From: a virus
Length of the DNA stretch: 20,679 bases
Direction: 5' to 3' (one strand)
IMG/VR virus record: IMGVR_UViG_3300017725_000101
Location: 1-20,679 of that record
Each line of letters begins with the position of its first letter. Position 1 is the first letter of the stretch. The translations under genes were made by a program, and so were the position numbers. The notes below the pieces were generated by a model. That model had not been told where the DNA came from, did not search any database, and saw nothing but the letters and a program-made list of their open reading frames with translations. Positions 7,011 to 15,704 of this stretch are shown here, in pieces.

Positions 7011-9188
7011 ATGGCAACACAACACAATTTTAGAATTAAGAACGGCTTAGAAGTCGCAGGTACCGAGCGTATCTCATCTGCTGGTGCCATAACTCCACAA
7101 TCATTAACTGTAACTGCTGATGCTAGTGTAGGTGGAAACCTAACAATTACTGGTAATCTTGTAGTTAATGGTAGTACAACAACTATTGATACTGCAACTC
7201 TAAGTGTTGAAGATCTTAATATTACTGTTGCTTCAGGTGCCGGTAATTCATCTGCTGCAGACGGAGCAGGCCTTACCATAGCTGGAGCAAGTGCAATCTT
7301 TGCTTGGGATCACGCACAAGGAGCAATGACACTTAATAAAGAGCTAAGACTTGATAATAACAAAGGTTTATTCTTTAGAAATTCTAGCTCTAATGGAACA
7401 CTAGGATTAAAAGCAGACACATCAGATAATATTACATTTAGACAAAATGGCCAATGGGATAGACTAGTTATTAAAGATGATGGAGTAGATATTGCTGGCC
7501 ATATTTATACTCCTAATAGTATATCTTCAGGATTTGCATCTACTTTAAAAGGATATTTTTACGAAAGTACTGTAGATCAAAATGGAACTGGTAAACCATC
7601 TAGTGTTTTAGGTCTTGCTGCAAATATTAATTCAAGGGGAGAAGGACCTTCTATAGACTTTAATGCTGTTTGGACTGGTGCAGCAGGATATCAACAAGAT
7701 AATTGGAATGAAGGATGGACAGTAGGCCGAGTAGCTGGTGTATATGATTCATCGGGATTAGATACTGGTGCTTTAGCATTTTACACACAAACATCCGGTT
7801 CTTCAGGTGGAGCAAGTTCTTCTTCTTTAACTGAAAAAATGCGAATCACTAGTGCAGGCAATGTTGGTATAGGAGTAAGCGTCCCGCTCTCTCCTTTATC
7901 TGTTCAGGCAGATGGTGGTGCTGGAGTAGCTCGTTTTATTGGAAGAGCTGCAGATAATATTTCTAGTATAGGATTCTACAATAATGGTCAAAGCGCCGAT
8001 TCGTATCTTCAAAGTAATAGTTCTTGGATAAGAGCTAGAGCAGATGGTGGTTTTCATTTCAGAAAAGGCAATACACCAATAGTTACAGATACAGACGGTT
8101 TTACTATTAATGGCATGAATCTTGGTATTGGAACTGCAGATCCCCAAAGAGAATTACACGTACATAATTCTAGTAGTGGTGCAACTCCGACAAGTAATAG
8201 TGTTGCTGTTTTTGAAGGCAATGATAATACAGAAATAAGTATACTTGGTGGAAGTAGTTCTGTTCTCGCAATTAATTTTGGACACAGTGGTGATAATAAT
8301 GAAGGACTCATTTATTTCAATACTACTACTGGTTCAGAAAATATGCAACTCCAGTCTACAAAAGACATTACATATCAAGTTACTTCAACTAACTCTACTG
8401 CAGGACACCACATATTTAAGTCTCATAATACAGAGATTATGAAAATTGATGGTCAACATAATAGAGTTGGTATTAATGTAAGTCCAGGATCTGCACTTAC
8501 AGTTAAACCATCTGGAAGTATAGGTGATGGTGCTAATATTGTAGATTTTATAGGATCAGATATAAATCAAAGATTAATTGTAGCCAATTTTGCATGTGGA
8601 TCAGATGAAGACCGTGTAGGTTTTATTTGGGAAAATCAAGGTGTAGCATTATGGCGTAACTGGATGGATGATGATGGCCATTTAAGATTAAAATCAAGCA
8701 ATCCAACACATGACCATGATGGAAAAAGAGTCGTAACAGAAACATTAGTTACAGGAACTTCTGGAGGTTTCTTAGAACAAGTAAGAGTTTATCCAGGAAA
8801 CGTTGCAAACTATACTGGAGATGTAGAAGGTGGTGTTAATAAAGGCGGAACACAAATCTGGATTTTTAGTATACAAGGAAATAACACTTGGTATAAAGTA
8901 TTAACAAATATGCATGATATGACATTTGAAATGTTCACAGCAATAGGTGATGCTGGATCCCGTGACCAAGCATCTTATTCAGTTAATATGACATCACCGG
9001 CTTATGGTGTGAGTAGTTTAAATCAAAATTATTATCATAATGGTGGTTGGAATACTGGAAGTTTTGAATACCGATTTGTGGCTACACCCGGAAATAATGC
9101 ACAATATGATTTAGAATGTAGATTTACGAGTTACTACTCTTCATCTAATGTAGCAACTGGTTATATACATATGAGGAGATTATATTAA
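7011..9188 (+). CDS. Tail fibre-like protein E
   Basis: The product has 725 residues. The N-terminus MATQHNFRIKNGLEVAGTE resembles the 'HNFR.KNGL.V.GT' start of many cyanophage fibres. Residues 40-105 carry the 'NLTITGNLVVNGSTTTIDT..LSVEDLNITV' module common in marine phage structural proteins. This gene lacks the adaptor shared by C, D, F and H. Shaft repeats include EKMRITSAGNVGIG, LGIGTADPQRELHV and VGINVSPGSALTV. A block around residues 455-481 (YQVTS....AGHHIF.S.NTEIM) is duplicated in fibre F. Residues about 586-725 form a tip (VRVYPGNVANYTG... ending GYIHMRRLY) that I do not recognise. It is the only promoter-proximal fibre with a leader and ribosome binding site. Its stop overlaps the next start (TAATG). 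Confidence 0.86.
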   Translation: MATQHNFRIKNGLEVAGTERISSAGAITPQSLTVTADASVGGNLTITGNLVVNGSTTTIDTATLSVEDLNITVASGAGNSSAADGAGLTIAGASAIFAWDHAQGAMTLNKELRLDNNKGLFFRNSSSNGTLGLKADTSDNITFRQNGQWDRLVIKDDGVDIAGHIYTPNSISSGFASTLKGYFYESTVDQNGTGKPSSVLGLAANINSRGEGPSIDFNAVWTGAAGYQQDNWNEGWTVGRVAGVYDSSGLDTGALAFYTQTSGSSGGASSSSLTEKMRITSAGNVGIGVSVPLSPLSVQADGGAGVARFIGRAADNISSIGFYNNGQSADSYLQSNSSWIRARADGGFHFRKGNTPIVTDTDGFTINGMNLGIGTADPQRELHVHNSSSGATPTSNSVAVFEGNDNTEISILGGSSSVLAINFGHSGDNNEGLIYFNTTTGSENMQLQSTKDITYQVTSTNSTAGHHIFKSHNTEIMKIDGQHNRVGINVSPGSALTVKPSGSIGDGANIVDFIGSDINQRLIVANFACGSDEDRVGFIWENQGVALWRNWMDDDGHLRLKSSNPTHDHDGKRVVTETLVTGTSGGFLEQVRVYPGNVANYTGDVEGGVNKGGTQIWIFSIQGNNTWYKVLTNMHDMTFEMFTAIGDAGSRDQASYSVNMTSPAYGVSSLNQNYYHNGGWNTGSFEYRFVATPGNNAQYDLECRFTSYYSSSNVATGYIHMRRLY
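8372..8452 (+). repeat. Shaft block shared between fibres E and F, copy 1
   Basis: Encodes YQVTSTNSTAGHHIFKSH followed by NTEIMKIDG. The matching copy in F is at 10714-10795. The proteins agree at most positions and the DNA is clearly similar, suggesting duplication or recombination between fibre genes. Confidence 0.75.
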
Positions 9189-9433
9189 TGGCTAAAACAG
9201 CAACAATTACAAGTTATCAAGAAGATTTTGATAATAGTCAAATGATAGATTGCCCTGCAGATATTATTGCAGCAAACGACATGATGAATGAAGGAGATCA
9301 AATTAACGAGATTTTATTAACTCATCCACTACCATATAAAGTGGAATTTAAAGATGGATCAACTTCTCACGGTCAATCATATTATAAAACAGAAGAAGAA
9401 GCAGAACAAGCTAAAATAGACTGGGAAAGATAA
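9188..9433 (+). CDS. Small hypothetical acidic protein, 81 aa
   Basis: The ATG at 9188 shares its A with the stop of fibre E (TAATG). AGGAGAT at 9174-9180 supplies a ribosome binding site inside the end of the fibre gene, so translation is coupled. The 81-residue product (MAKTATITSYQEDFDNSQMI... ending QAKIDWER) is soluble, acidic and has no membrane segment. It shows a beta-like middle (ILLTHPLPYKVEFKDGSTSHG) and a charged helix at the end (TEEEAEQAKIDWER). No family is recognised. Its location immediately after a fibre gene, before a new late promoter, repeats the array's fibre-then-small-gene pattern and hints at a partner of fibre E. Confidence 0.78.
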   Translation: MAKTATITSYQEDFDNSQMIDCPADIIAANDMMNEGDQINEILLTHPLPYKVEFKDGSTSHGQSYYKTEEEAEQAKIDWER

Positions 9434-9436
9434 ATT

Positions 9437-9453
9437 AGGATATAAATAGTAAT
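9437..9453 (+). promoter_or_regulatory. T4-type late promoter abutting the start of gene F
   Basis: AGGA at 9437-9440, perfect TATAAATA at 9441-9448, then GTAAT and the ATG at 9454. The whole stretch through ATGGC closely matches the box at gp13. Confidence 0.8.
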
Positions 9454-11937
9454 ATGGCATTAACAAAAGTACCAAGTAATTTAGACGCAACTATAGCTAC
9501 TACTCAGAGTGCGAGTGATAATAGCACAAATGTTGCAACTACAGCATATGTAACAACCGCTATAGCAAATTTAGTGGATGGTGCACCTTCAACTCTAAAT
9601 ACATTAGATGAAATCGCTGCAGCTTTAAATGACGATGCAGCTTTAAATACTACACTTACAAATAGTATTGCTCTTAAAGCGCCATTAGCAAACCCAGATT
9701 TTACTGGTCAATTACAAGTTACGAATTCAGCTACAACAGTACAAGAACTTATCGTTACCGGTAATAATACAAGGTCAGCACTTAGCTTACAATCGAAAGA
9801 TCCTTCTGGGGGAACAGTTGATTTAAGAATGCATTCTTTAGGCGATGGTCCAAGAGGAGAAATATTTACATTTTCAAATCATGACTTAGCATTTGCTACA
9901 AACAATAGTGCTCCTAAAATGACACTTGATACTGGAGGAAGGTTAGGAATACAGCAAACACCTACAGCAAATAATTTTACTTTACAAGTTAAAGGAATAC
10001 AAACAGACGGTTCAGATGGTAGAGTAGCTTACTTTAAAGGATATGGATCACAAACTTCTATTGGAAGTACTGGTCCATCAGTAGTTATACAAAATGCAAA
10101 TAATACAACAAATAATTATACTAAACTAAGTTTTGAATCAGCCGGTGCTGGAGAAACTGTTTCGATAAATTCACAGAATATAGACCATACAAATCATTAT
10201 GGTGATATGGCTTTTAATACTAGAGGCTCTGGTGGATATTATGAAAAGGCACGTATTAAAGCTAATGGACACTTAGAATTTAACCCGGTTAATTCTTTTG
10301 CAGCTTTAAATAATAGTATTCTATCAAGTTCAAATACATATCTATATATGATGGGTGGAGCTGCTGGATTATACTTAGCAAATAATTCTGGCCTTGATAC
10401 TTCTATTGGTATAAGAGACGCAAATTATATAGACTTCAATACAAGTAGTGGTGAAAAGATGAGGCTTACCAGTGCTGGAATTCTTGATATCGGTAAAGCA
10501 TCGTTTTCTAGTTATCCCGCTGGCTCAAAATTAAATGTTTATGCAGATGGAGAAGGAATTAGATTAGATGGAACTGGAGGTACAACTAGAAGACTAAGAT
10601 TTAGAAATGTTGGTGCTGGAACCGGTCCTGGGGAAATTGTTGCTGATGGTTCATTGATAATTAAAAATGAAGATGCTAATGCTTATCTTAATTTAAGCTC
10701 TATAAGAAATATAGAATATCAAGTTACATCAGGAAATGGTACTGCTGGGCATCATATATTTAATTCTTATAATACAGAAATTATGAGACTTGATGGTGCT
10801 AGTAATAATGCAAAATTTACATATCCGATTCTTCAAGGTGGTTCAACATCATCAGTTGGAATTGGTTCAACAATGGCCGATGTTAATGGAGCAGAACTTG
10901 GACCAGGATATTTAAACCTAGCTAGAGACGATACTGTAGATGCTAAACAAATCAGCTTTAGTAAAAATGGTGTAAGAGTTTCTGATATATCTACTACAGA
11001 TAAAGGTATTTTGTGGGAAGTTTTAGAATCATCGGGTAACGCAGCTGCTTTCCAAGTGACAAATGGTGTAGGACAAACTGTTTGGGGTTCCATGAACGCT
11101 CAAGGGCATAAATGGCAGGATAATGTTTATAATGCGTTCTCAGCTGGTGGAATGTCAATGGGTTCTGATAGTTCAAACACTTCACACATGTGGTGGAATG
11201 TTTATGATACAGGATCGAAACATGGTGTATCTGCTGGTTATGGAATGGATGAATATGTATCAAATTCAACTGGTGATTATACTATTCGTATGTCAGATAG
11301 TTCTGGTTTCGTAGGAGATGGAGTAGTATTAACAGAAAGATATCGATTCACTAATAAAGGTTCATTAAATATTTATGCAACTGGTAGTCAAAACGAAACT
11401 AATGATGCAAAAATATATGTAGTAAAAAATAGTTCTTCAGATTGGTCTATGAGTTTAATATCTGGTGCTGATGATTACGGAATTAGAGTAAGAGGTAACG
11501 GGGCTTATGCATTTGGATGTATTGATCATAATGCAAATAGTTATAGAGCTAGAATACATTATAGTGGATATATTTACTCATCTGATGGTACAATTCATGA
11601 TATTGATTCCGATGTAAGATTAAAAGAAGAAATAGTAGCTGCTCCTTCACAATGGCAAATGATAAAAGATTTACCATTGCAAAAATATAAATGGAAAGAT
11701 AGAAGACATGGTGATATAGATTCATATGGATGGATTGCGCAAGAGGTAGAAAAAAAATATCCAGAGTTTGTAGAACCAATACCGCAAACAAAAGAAGCTG
11801 CAGATGCTGGAGAACAAGATCCAGAATATTTAACTGTAAAAACTGGTGATATAACAAGAAGAGCTCTAGCAGCTTTACAAGAAGCAATGGCAAGAATAGA
11901 AACATTAGAAGCTGAGGTGGCAGCACTTAAAGGATAA
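9454..11937 (+). CDS. Tail fibre-like protein F with S74 intramolecular chaperone
   Basis: At 827 residues this is the longest fibre in the window. Residues 22-87 are the shared adaptor (C-type, ending KAPLANPDFTG). The shaft holds divergent repeats (LGIQQTP, EKMRLTSAGILDIG) and the block shared with E at about residues 421-448. The C-terminal 109 residues are a peptidase S74 / intramolecular chaperone domain. It begins SDVRLKEEI with Ser719 and Lys724, the spacing of the self-cleavage Ser-Lys pair known from endosialidases. YGWIAQEVEKKYPEFV follows, then a C-terminal leucine-heptad helix (LAALQEAMARIETLEAEVAA). In the family this domain trimerises the fibre, cuts itself off before Ser and leaves. 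The expected mature fibre would therefore be about 718 residues. The start is set by the late box five bases upstream. Confidence 0.9.
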   Translation: MALTKVPSNLDATIATTQSASDNSTNVATTAYVTTAIANLVDGAPSTLNTLDEIAAALNDDAALNTTLTNSIALKAPLANPDFTGQLQVTNSATTVQELIVTGNNTRSALSLQSKDPSGGTVDLRMHSLGDGPRGEIFTFSNHDLAFATNNSAPKMTLDTGGRLGIQQTPTANNFTLQVKGIQTDGSDGRVAYFKGYGSQTSIGSTGPSVVIQNANNTTNNYTKLSFESAGAGETVSINSQNIDHTNHYGDMAFNTRGSGGYYEKARIKANGHLEFNPVNSFAALNNSILSSSNTYLYMMGGAAGLYLANNSGLDTSIGIRDANYIDFNTSSGEKMRLTSAGILDIGKASFSSYPAGSKLNVYADGEGIRLDGTGGTTRRLRFRNVGAGTGPGEIVADGSLIIKNEDANAYLNLSSIRNIEYQVTSGNGTAGHHIFNSYNTEIMRLDGASNNAKFTYPILQGGSTSSVGIGSTMADVNGAELGPGYLNLARDDTVDAKQISFSKNGVRVSDISTTDKGILWEVLESSGNAAAFQVTNGVGQTVWGSMNAQGHKWQDNVYNAFSAGGMSMGSDSSNTSHMWWNVYDTGSKHGVSAGYGMDEYVSNSTGDYTIRMSDSSGFVGDGVVLTERYRFTNKGSLNIYATGSQNETNDAKIYVVKNSSSDWSMSLISGADDYGIRVRGNGAYAFGCIDHNANSYRARIHYSGYIYSSDGTIHDIDSDVRLKEEIVAAPSQWQMIKDLPLQKYKWKDRRHGDIDSYGWIAQEVEKKYPEFVEPIPQTKEAADAGEQDPEYLTVKTGDITRRALAALQEAMARIETLEAEVAALKG
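9517..9714 (+). repeat. Fibre adaptor module, copy 3 (F)
   Basis: Encodes residues 22-87 of fibre F. It is close to the C copy up to TLTN, then diverges to KAPLANPDFTG, the form frequent in other phage tail fibres. Confidence 0.85.
10714..10795 (+). repeat. Shaft block shared between fibres E and F, copy 2
   Basis: Encodes YQVTSGNGTAGHHIFNSY followed by NTEIMRLDG in fibre F. It is the partner of the block at 8372-8452 in fibre E. Confidence 0.75.
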
Positions 11938-11941
11938 TTAA

Positions 11942-13579
11942 ATGGCAAACACAAAACTACCAGCACGATTATTAGATACATCAGCGATCCCGGCGTTAAA
12001 CGTTACTGGGGATTTAACTGTGGATACTACTACTCTTAAAGTAGATTCTACTAATAATAGAGTTGGTATTGGTGTTGCTTCACCTGCAGGTCTTCCTTTG
12101 CAAACAAAAGTATCAAGTGGAGACAACAAGCTTAGGATGACTACTGCTAGTAAAGATGCATTTATTTTAGAGCTAAAAGATGCGAGTGGCGATGTACATC
12201 TTGGTACAAACACAACAGCGGGCGCAATAGTAATAGCAGATGGCGGCAAGGTTGGTATTGGCACAAATAATCCAAGTACAAAACTTACGGTTAAAAATGA
12301 TAATGCCACTACAAGTTTTGGTGATAATAATATTATTACTATTCAAAATGCAAATACTACAGATAATTCAAGAATGGGATTGGCATTTACGGGAAATACC
12401 AACGTAGGTAGTGGTCTTGCTTTAGTAGAAGGCGTTAGTTATGATCAGTCTCAGGGACATACAAGTTTAAACTTTAGTGTTTACAACGGTTCTTGGCATA
12501 ACGATATGATGGTGTTAAAGGCTGGTAGAGTTGGAATTGGAGAAACTGATCCAGACTTTAAGTTGCATGTTAAAGATACAAACACTCAAATTGCTATTGA
12601 GTCAACTACTACTAATCAAAACTCCTCTCTTTATTATATAGCTAATGGAGCGAATCAATGGGAGACTGGAGTAAATATTACTGCAGGTTTAGATTACGAA
12701 ATCTACGATAGAGTAAATAATGGTGCTAGGATGGTTGTTCAGCATGACGGCAAGATTAGAATTGGTAATAATATTCCAATGTGGTCAGGCGCTTATGGTG
12801 GTGCTTTAGTATTAAAAGGTAATAATGCTACTAGTGACAGATATGCACAGTTAACCGTAGTAGATTCTAGTGGGTCGATAGCATACACTGGATTAATAGT
12901 AAATAATACTGGAAACGTTGGTATTGGTACTAATAACCCACAGAAACTAACCCATATAAGAGGAGCGGGCGATGGAACTCATCTCAGAATAGCTAGAAAT
13001 GGGGTTTCGGAATGGGATTTCTCTATTGGTAATACATCTACATTGTCTGGTGTAGGATCTGGCGCTTTGGAGATTCTTCCACAAAATGGCAATTCAGCTA
13101 ATGAATTTGCAATAGGTCAAGCGGGTACAACTGCCAGCATGCTTCACTTACACGCATACGGCATGAATTTACCAAAACAAACCGTTTTTTCAGCAGCTCT
13201 TCCTGCTGTGACAAATGGTGGTAACACAATTGTTTGGGGTGGGGAACACTTGGATGTAGGTGGAAACTTTAATACATCAAATGGCAGGTTCACAGCACCT
13301 ATAGGAGGCAACTACTTCTTTTCTTTTTGGTTGTTGCTAGACCCTTCAGGCGCAGGAAACTATTCAAGAGTATTATTTAAAAAAAATGGCAGCGTTTCAA
13401 CGCAATGGACAGACAATTTAGAGTCTACAGATGCTGGGGCAACCGCGGCTTATCATTCGGTAGGAGGATCAGCAGTCATACCTATGGCTGCAAATGACTA
13501 CATTGAACTTCATAACGACGGGCAAAACCCCACATACGGAACATCATACGGAAACTTTAGCGGATTTTTAGTTTCTTAA
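11942..13579 (+). CDS. Tail fibre-like protein G with C1q-like tip
   Basis: The product has 545 residues. The short N-terminus (MANTKLPARLLDTSAIPALNVTG) carries no adaptor. A dense shaft follows with VGIGVASP, KVGIGTNNPSTKLTV, RVGIGETDPDFKLHV, IRIGNNIP and NVGIGTNNPQKLTHI. Residues about 413-545 fit the C1q/TNF-like fold: FSAALPAV at the start, then GNFNTSNGRFTAPIGGNYFF (442-461), a VLFKKNG strand, SAVIPMAANDYIELHND, and a closing NFSGFLVS. In that family such domains are trimeric jelly-rolls that bind ligands, which suits a receptor-binding tip. The tip DNA is richer in G+C than neighbouring genes (29 of 60 bases in 13201-13260 and in 13441-13500), hinting at separate origin. The gene starts four bases after F behind AGGA at 11931-11934 and has no TATA box, so it depends on F's transcript. 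Confidence 0.86.
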   Translation: MANTKLPARLLDTSAIPALNVTGDLTVDTTTLKVDSTNNRVGIGVASPAGLPLQTKVSSGDNKLRMTTASKDAFILELKDASGDVHLGTNTTAGAIVIADGGKVGIGTNNPSTKLTVKNDNATTSFGDNNIITIQNANTTDNSRMGLAFTGNTNVGSGLALVEGVSYDQSQGHTSLNFSVYNGSWHNDMMVLKAGRVGIGETDPDFKLHVKDTNTQIAIESTTTNQNSSLYYIANGANQWETGVNITAGLDYEIYDRVNNGARMVVQHDGKIRIGNNIPMWSGAYGGALVLKGNNATSDRYAQLTVVDSSGSIAYTGLIVNNTGNVGIGTNNPQKLTHIRGAGDGTHLRIARNGVSEWDFSIGNTSTLSGVGSGALEILPQNGNSANEFAIGQAGTTASMLHLHAYGMNLPKQTVFSAALPAVTNGGNTIVWGGEHLDVGGNFNTSNGRFTAPIGGNYFFSFWLLLDPSGAGNYSRVLFKKNGSVSTQWTDNLESTDAGATAAYHSVGGSAVIPMAANDYIELHNDGQNPTYGTSYGNFSGFLVS

Positions 13580-13595
13580 TAAAACGGAGAATAAT

Positions 13596-13850
13596 ATGGA
13601 TTATACAATAACACTATCAGATACAGAAAAGAAATGTATGGAATACATAGCTGTTGATGTGGACGAGTGGATTACAAATGCAGCAACTAATAGAGCGGCA
13701 GTAGCTAAGCAAGAAATACTTAAATTGAATATGGAATATTGCAATGAGAATAGTGTAACTATTGCTACGGGTGAAGATGCGCAAATAACTCAAGCCTATA
13801 CATTAGGTGTTATAAAAAAATTAGCAGATGCTTCTACTTCTACACCATAA
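13596..13850 (+). CDS. Small hypothetical protein, 84 aa
   Basis: It starts at 13596 behind GGAGA at 13586-13590, 16 bases after fibre G. The 84-residue product reads MDYTITLSDTEKKCMEYIAV, then a mostly helical stretch (DEWITNAATNRAAVAKQEILKLNMEYC) and a low-complexity end (ASTSTP). 'T.TDTEKKALEY.A..(P/V)..WI.NA...RA' patterns are familiar to me from small genes beside marine phage fibres, with no function known. There is no membrane segment or signal peptide. Its position after G and before the promoter of H follows the array's pattern. Confidence 0.8.
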   Translation: MDYTITLSDTEKKCMEYIAVDVDEWITNAATNRAAVAKQEILKLNMEYCNENSVTIATGEDAQITQAYTLGVIKKLADASTSTP

Positions 13851-13851
13851 T

Positions 13852-13868
13852 AGGATATGAATAATTAA
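13852..13868 (+). promoter_or_regulatory. Variant late promoter abutting the start of gene H
   Basis: AGGA at 13852-13855, TATGAATA at 13856-13863 (one mismatch to TATAAATA), ATTAA, then the ATG at 13869. Position and flanks match the perfect boxes, and the ATTAAATGGC end equals that of gene C, so it is probably a weaker late promoter. Confidence 0.65.
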
Positions 13869-15704
13869 ATGGCAACTCAAGTAAAAACAGGATTAATAGC
13901 AAACGATGCAATTACAGATGCAAAGATTGCTAATGTAGCTTTAACAGGTGTTACTGCCTCAAGTGGTGATAGTAGTACCTCATTGGCTACAACTGCTTTT
14001 GTTGCAACAGAAATTAATAGTTTAATCGATTCAGCTCCAGGTGCATTAAATACACTTAATGAACTTGCTGCAGCAATGGGTGATGATGCTAACTTTAGTA
14101 CAACTGTTACCAATAGTATAGCAACGAAACTGCCGCTTGCTGGTGGAACATTAACTGGTGATTTAGTATTAAAATCAGATGGTGGTTCGGATGTTATAAA
14201 TGTTGTTCACTCAGGTAACACAGTACAACTTGTATCTATTGGTCAGAGTAGTGATAACTCTGGTAATGGAGTAATACAACTTAAAAGAAATAACGGTGTA
14301 CTACATTCACAAATACACTCACACGGCAGTACATATTTCAATGGAGGTAGTGTAGGCATAGGGTTTGCATCAGGTACTCCGGGAAGAAAATTACATATTA
14401 AAGATGGCGGTCAAATAAAATTAGAAAGTAGTTCATCTGGCGGTTGGGTTGGTTTAGATTTTGCTGCAGGAAATGGAACATATGATGGATATATGGGAAT
14501 GCTTGATAGTAACGGTCGTTTCTTTATTGATGTAGATTCCAATGGAGAAGATTTAACAATATTACAGAACGGCAACGTTGGTATTGGAACTTCAAACCCA
14601 GCAGGTCAATTGCATGTTTACTCTGGAGATGCTGGTGCAGTTACTCCATCATCGCAAGCAGATGATTTAGTTGTAGAAAACAGCGCAGAAGGTGGCATAA
14701 CTATTATGACACCAGATGATCAATCAGCTAGAATTAGATTTACAAGTCCATCCACTGAGTCAGGAGATGAAGGTGGAGCAGACATTTTCTATCGTCAAAA
14801 CATTAATAAGATGTCACTGGGTACTACAGTTTCAGGCGGTAAATTAGCTTTTAAATCTGGAGCCGGTGTTGAAACTATGATACTAGATAACGGTAATGTT
14901 GGTATCGGTGTAACTCCTGCAGCTTGGTATGGTAATGCTTCTGCATTACAAATATCTCCTACAGGTGCATTATATAATACAAGTAACTGGGAAGATTTAA
15001 ATTTAGGTAATAACGTTTATATTAATAGTAGTGGAACAGACTCTTATATACAAGCTGATGCAGCCTGTAAGATACGATTAACAGATGCCGGTCTAATGGA
15101 TTTCAGAGTAGCAGGTGCAGGTTCAGCAAACGCAGCGATAAGTTGGAATACTGCCATAGCAATAAATTCTTCAGGACAAGTTTTAGTAGGTGGAGCTCCT
15201 GGTGCTTGGGTTGATGGTAATGATATACTAATAACACACGGTAGAGGTATTTTTAAAGGATTTGGACATTCTGCGTTAGCTTTAGGTAGATATAATTCTG
15301 GGGGAACTGCTGGTGAAGCAGGGTCCATGCTTGCGTTCTTATATGGAGGAGCCGGTATTGGTACTATCAGCATTACAACTAATTCAACTCAATATAACAC
15401 AACTTCAGATATCCGTTTAAAAGAAAATATACAAACCATTGTTGATGGTAGTAGTAAAATAATGGCAATGAATCCTGTGTCACACACATGGAAGGCTAAT
15501 CCTACAGAGGATGCAGTGCACGGATTTATAGCGCAGGAAATAAAAGATATTGTTCCAGAAGCAGTGACAGGAGAACCTGAGGGTGAAGAAATGATGCAAA
15601 TGGATTATGGTCGTATCACTCCTGTAATTGTTGCTGGACTACAAGATGCTTTAAAGGAAATAGAAAAATTAAAAGAAAGAATTAATGAGTTGGAGAATAA
15701 GTAA
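13869..15704 (+). CDS. Tail fibre-like protein H with S74 intramolecular chaperone
   Basis: The product has 611 residues. The N-terminus MATQVKTGLIANDAITDAKI leads into the shared adaptor at 33-99 (D-type, LNELAAAMGDDANFSTTV, ending KLPLAGGTLTG). The shaft includes VGIGFASGTPGRKLHI, NVGIGTSNPAGQLHV and NVGIGVTPAAWYG. The last 99 residues are an S74 domain starting SDIRLKENI, with Ser513 and Lys518 in the self-cleavage spacing. HGFIAQEIKDIVPEAV follows, then a charged coiled-coil end (DALKEIEKLKERINELE). The region just before the cleavage site is short shaft-like sequence and not an obvious globular tip. The fibre might therefore bind with its shaft end or use the next gene product, J, as tip. 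The stop overlaps J's start (TAATG). Confidence 0.9.
   Translation: MATQVKTGLIANDAITDAKIANVALTGVTASSGDSSTSLATTAFVATEINSLIDSAPGALNTLNELAAAMGDDANFSTTVTNSIATKLPLAGGTLTGDLVLKSDGGSDVINVVHSGNTVQLVSIGQSSDNSGNGVIQLKRNNGVLHSQIHSHGSTYFNGGSVGIGFASGTPGRKLHIKDGGQIKLESSSSGGWVGLDFAAGNGTYDGYMGMLDSNGRFFIDVDSNGEDLTILQNGNVGIGTSNPAGQLHVYSGDAGAVTPSSQADDLVVENSAEGGITIMTPDDQSARIRFTSPSTESGDEGGADIFYRQNINKMSLGTTVSGGKLAFKSGAGVETMILDNGNVGIGVTPAAWYGNASALQISPTGALYNTSNWEDLNLGNNVYINSSGTDSYIQADAACKIRLTDAGLMDFRVAGAGSANAAISWNTAIAINSSGQVLVGGAPGAWVDGNDILITHGRGIFKGFGHSALALGRYNSGGTAGEAGSMLAFLYGGAGIGTISITTNSTQYNTTSDIRLKENIQTIVDGSSKIMAMNPVSHTWKANPTEDAVHGFIAQEIKDIVPEAVTGEPEGEEMMQMDYGRITPVIVAGLQDALKEIEKLKERINELENK
13965..14165 (+). repeat. 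Fibre adaptor module, copy 4 (H)
   Basis: Encodes residues 33-99 of fibre H. It is nearest to the D copy. Confidence 0.85.

Noticed and set aside
11549-11981. Two long antisense open frames (125 and 128 codons) opposite the end of F
   Set aside because: They lie opposite the well-supported S74 domain, overlap each other, lack ribosome binding sites, and have compositions expected of reverse reads. All convincing genes in the window are on the + strand.
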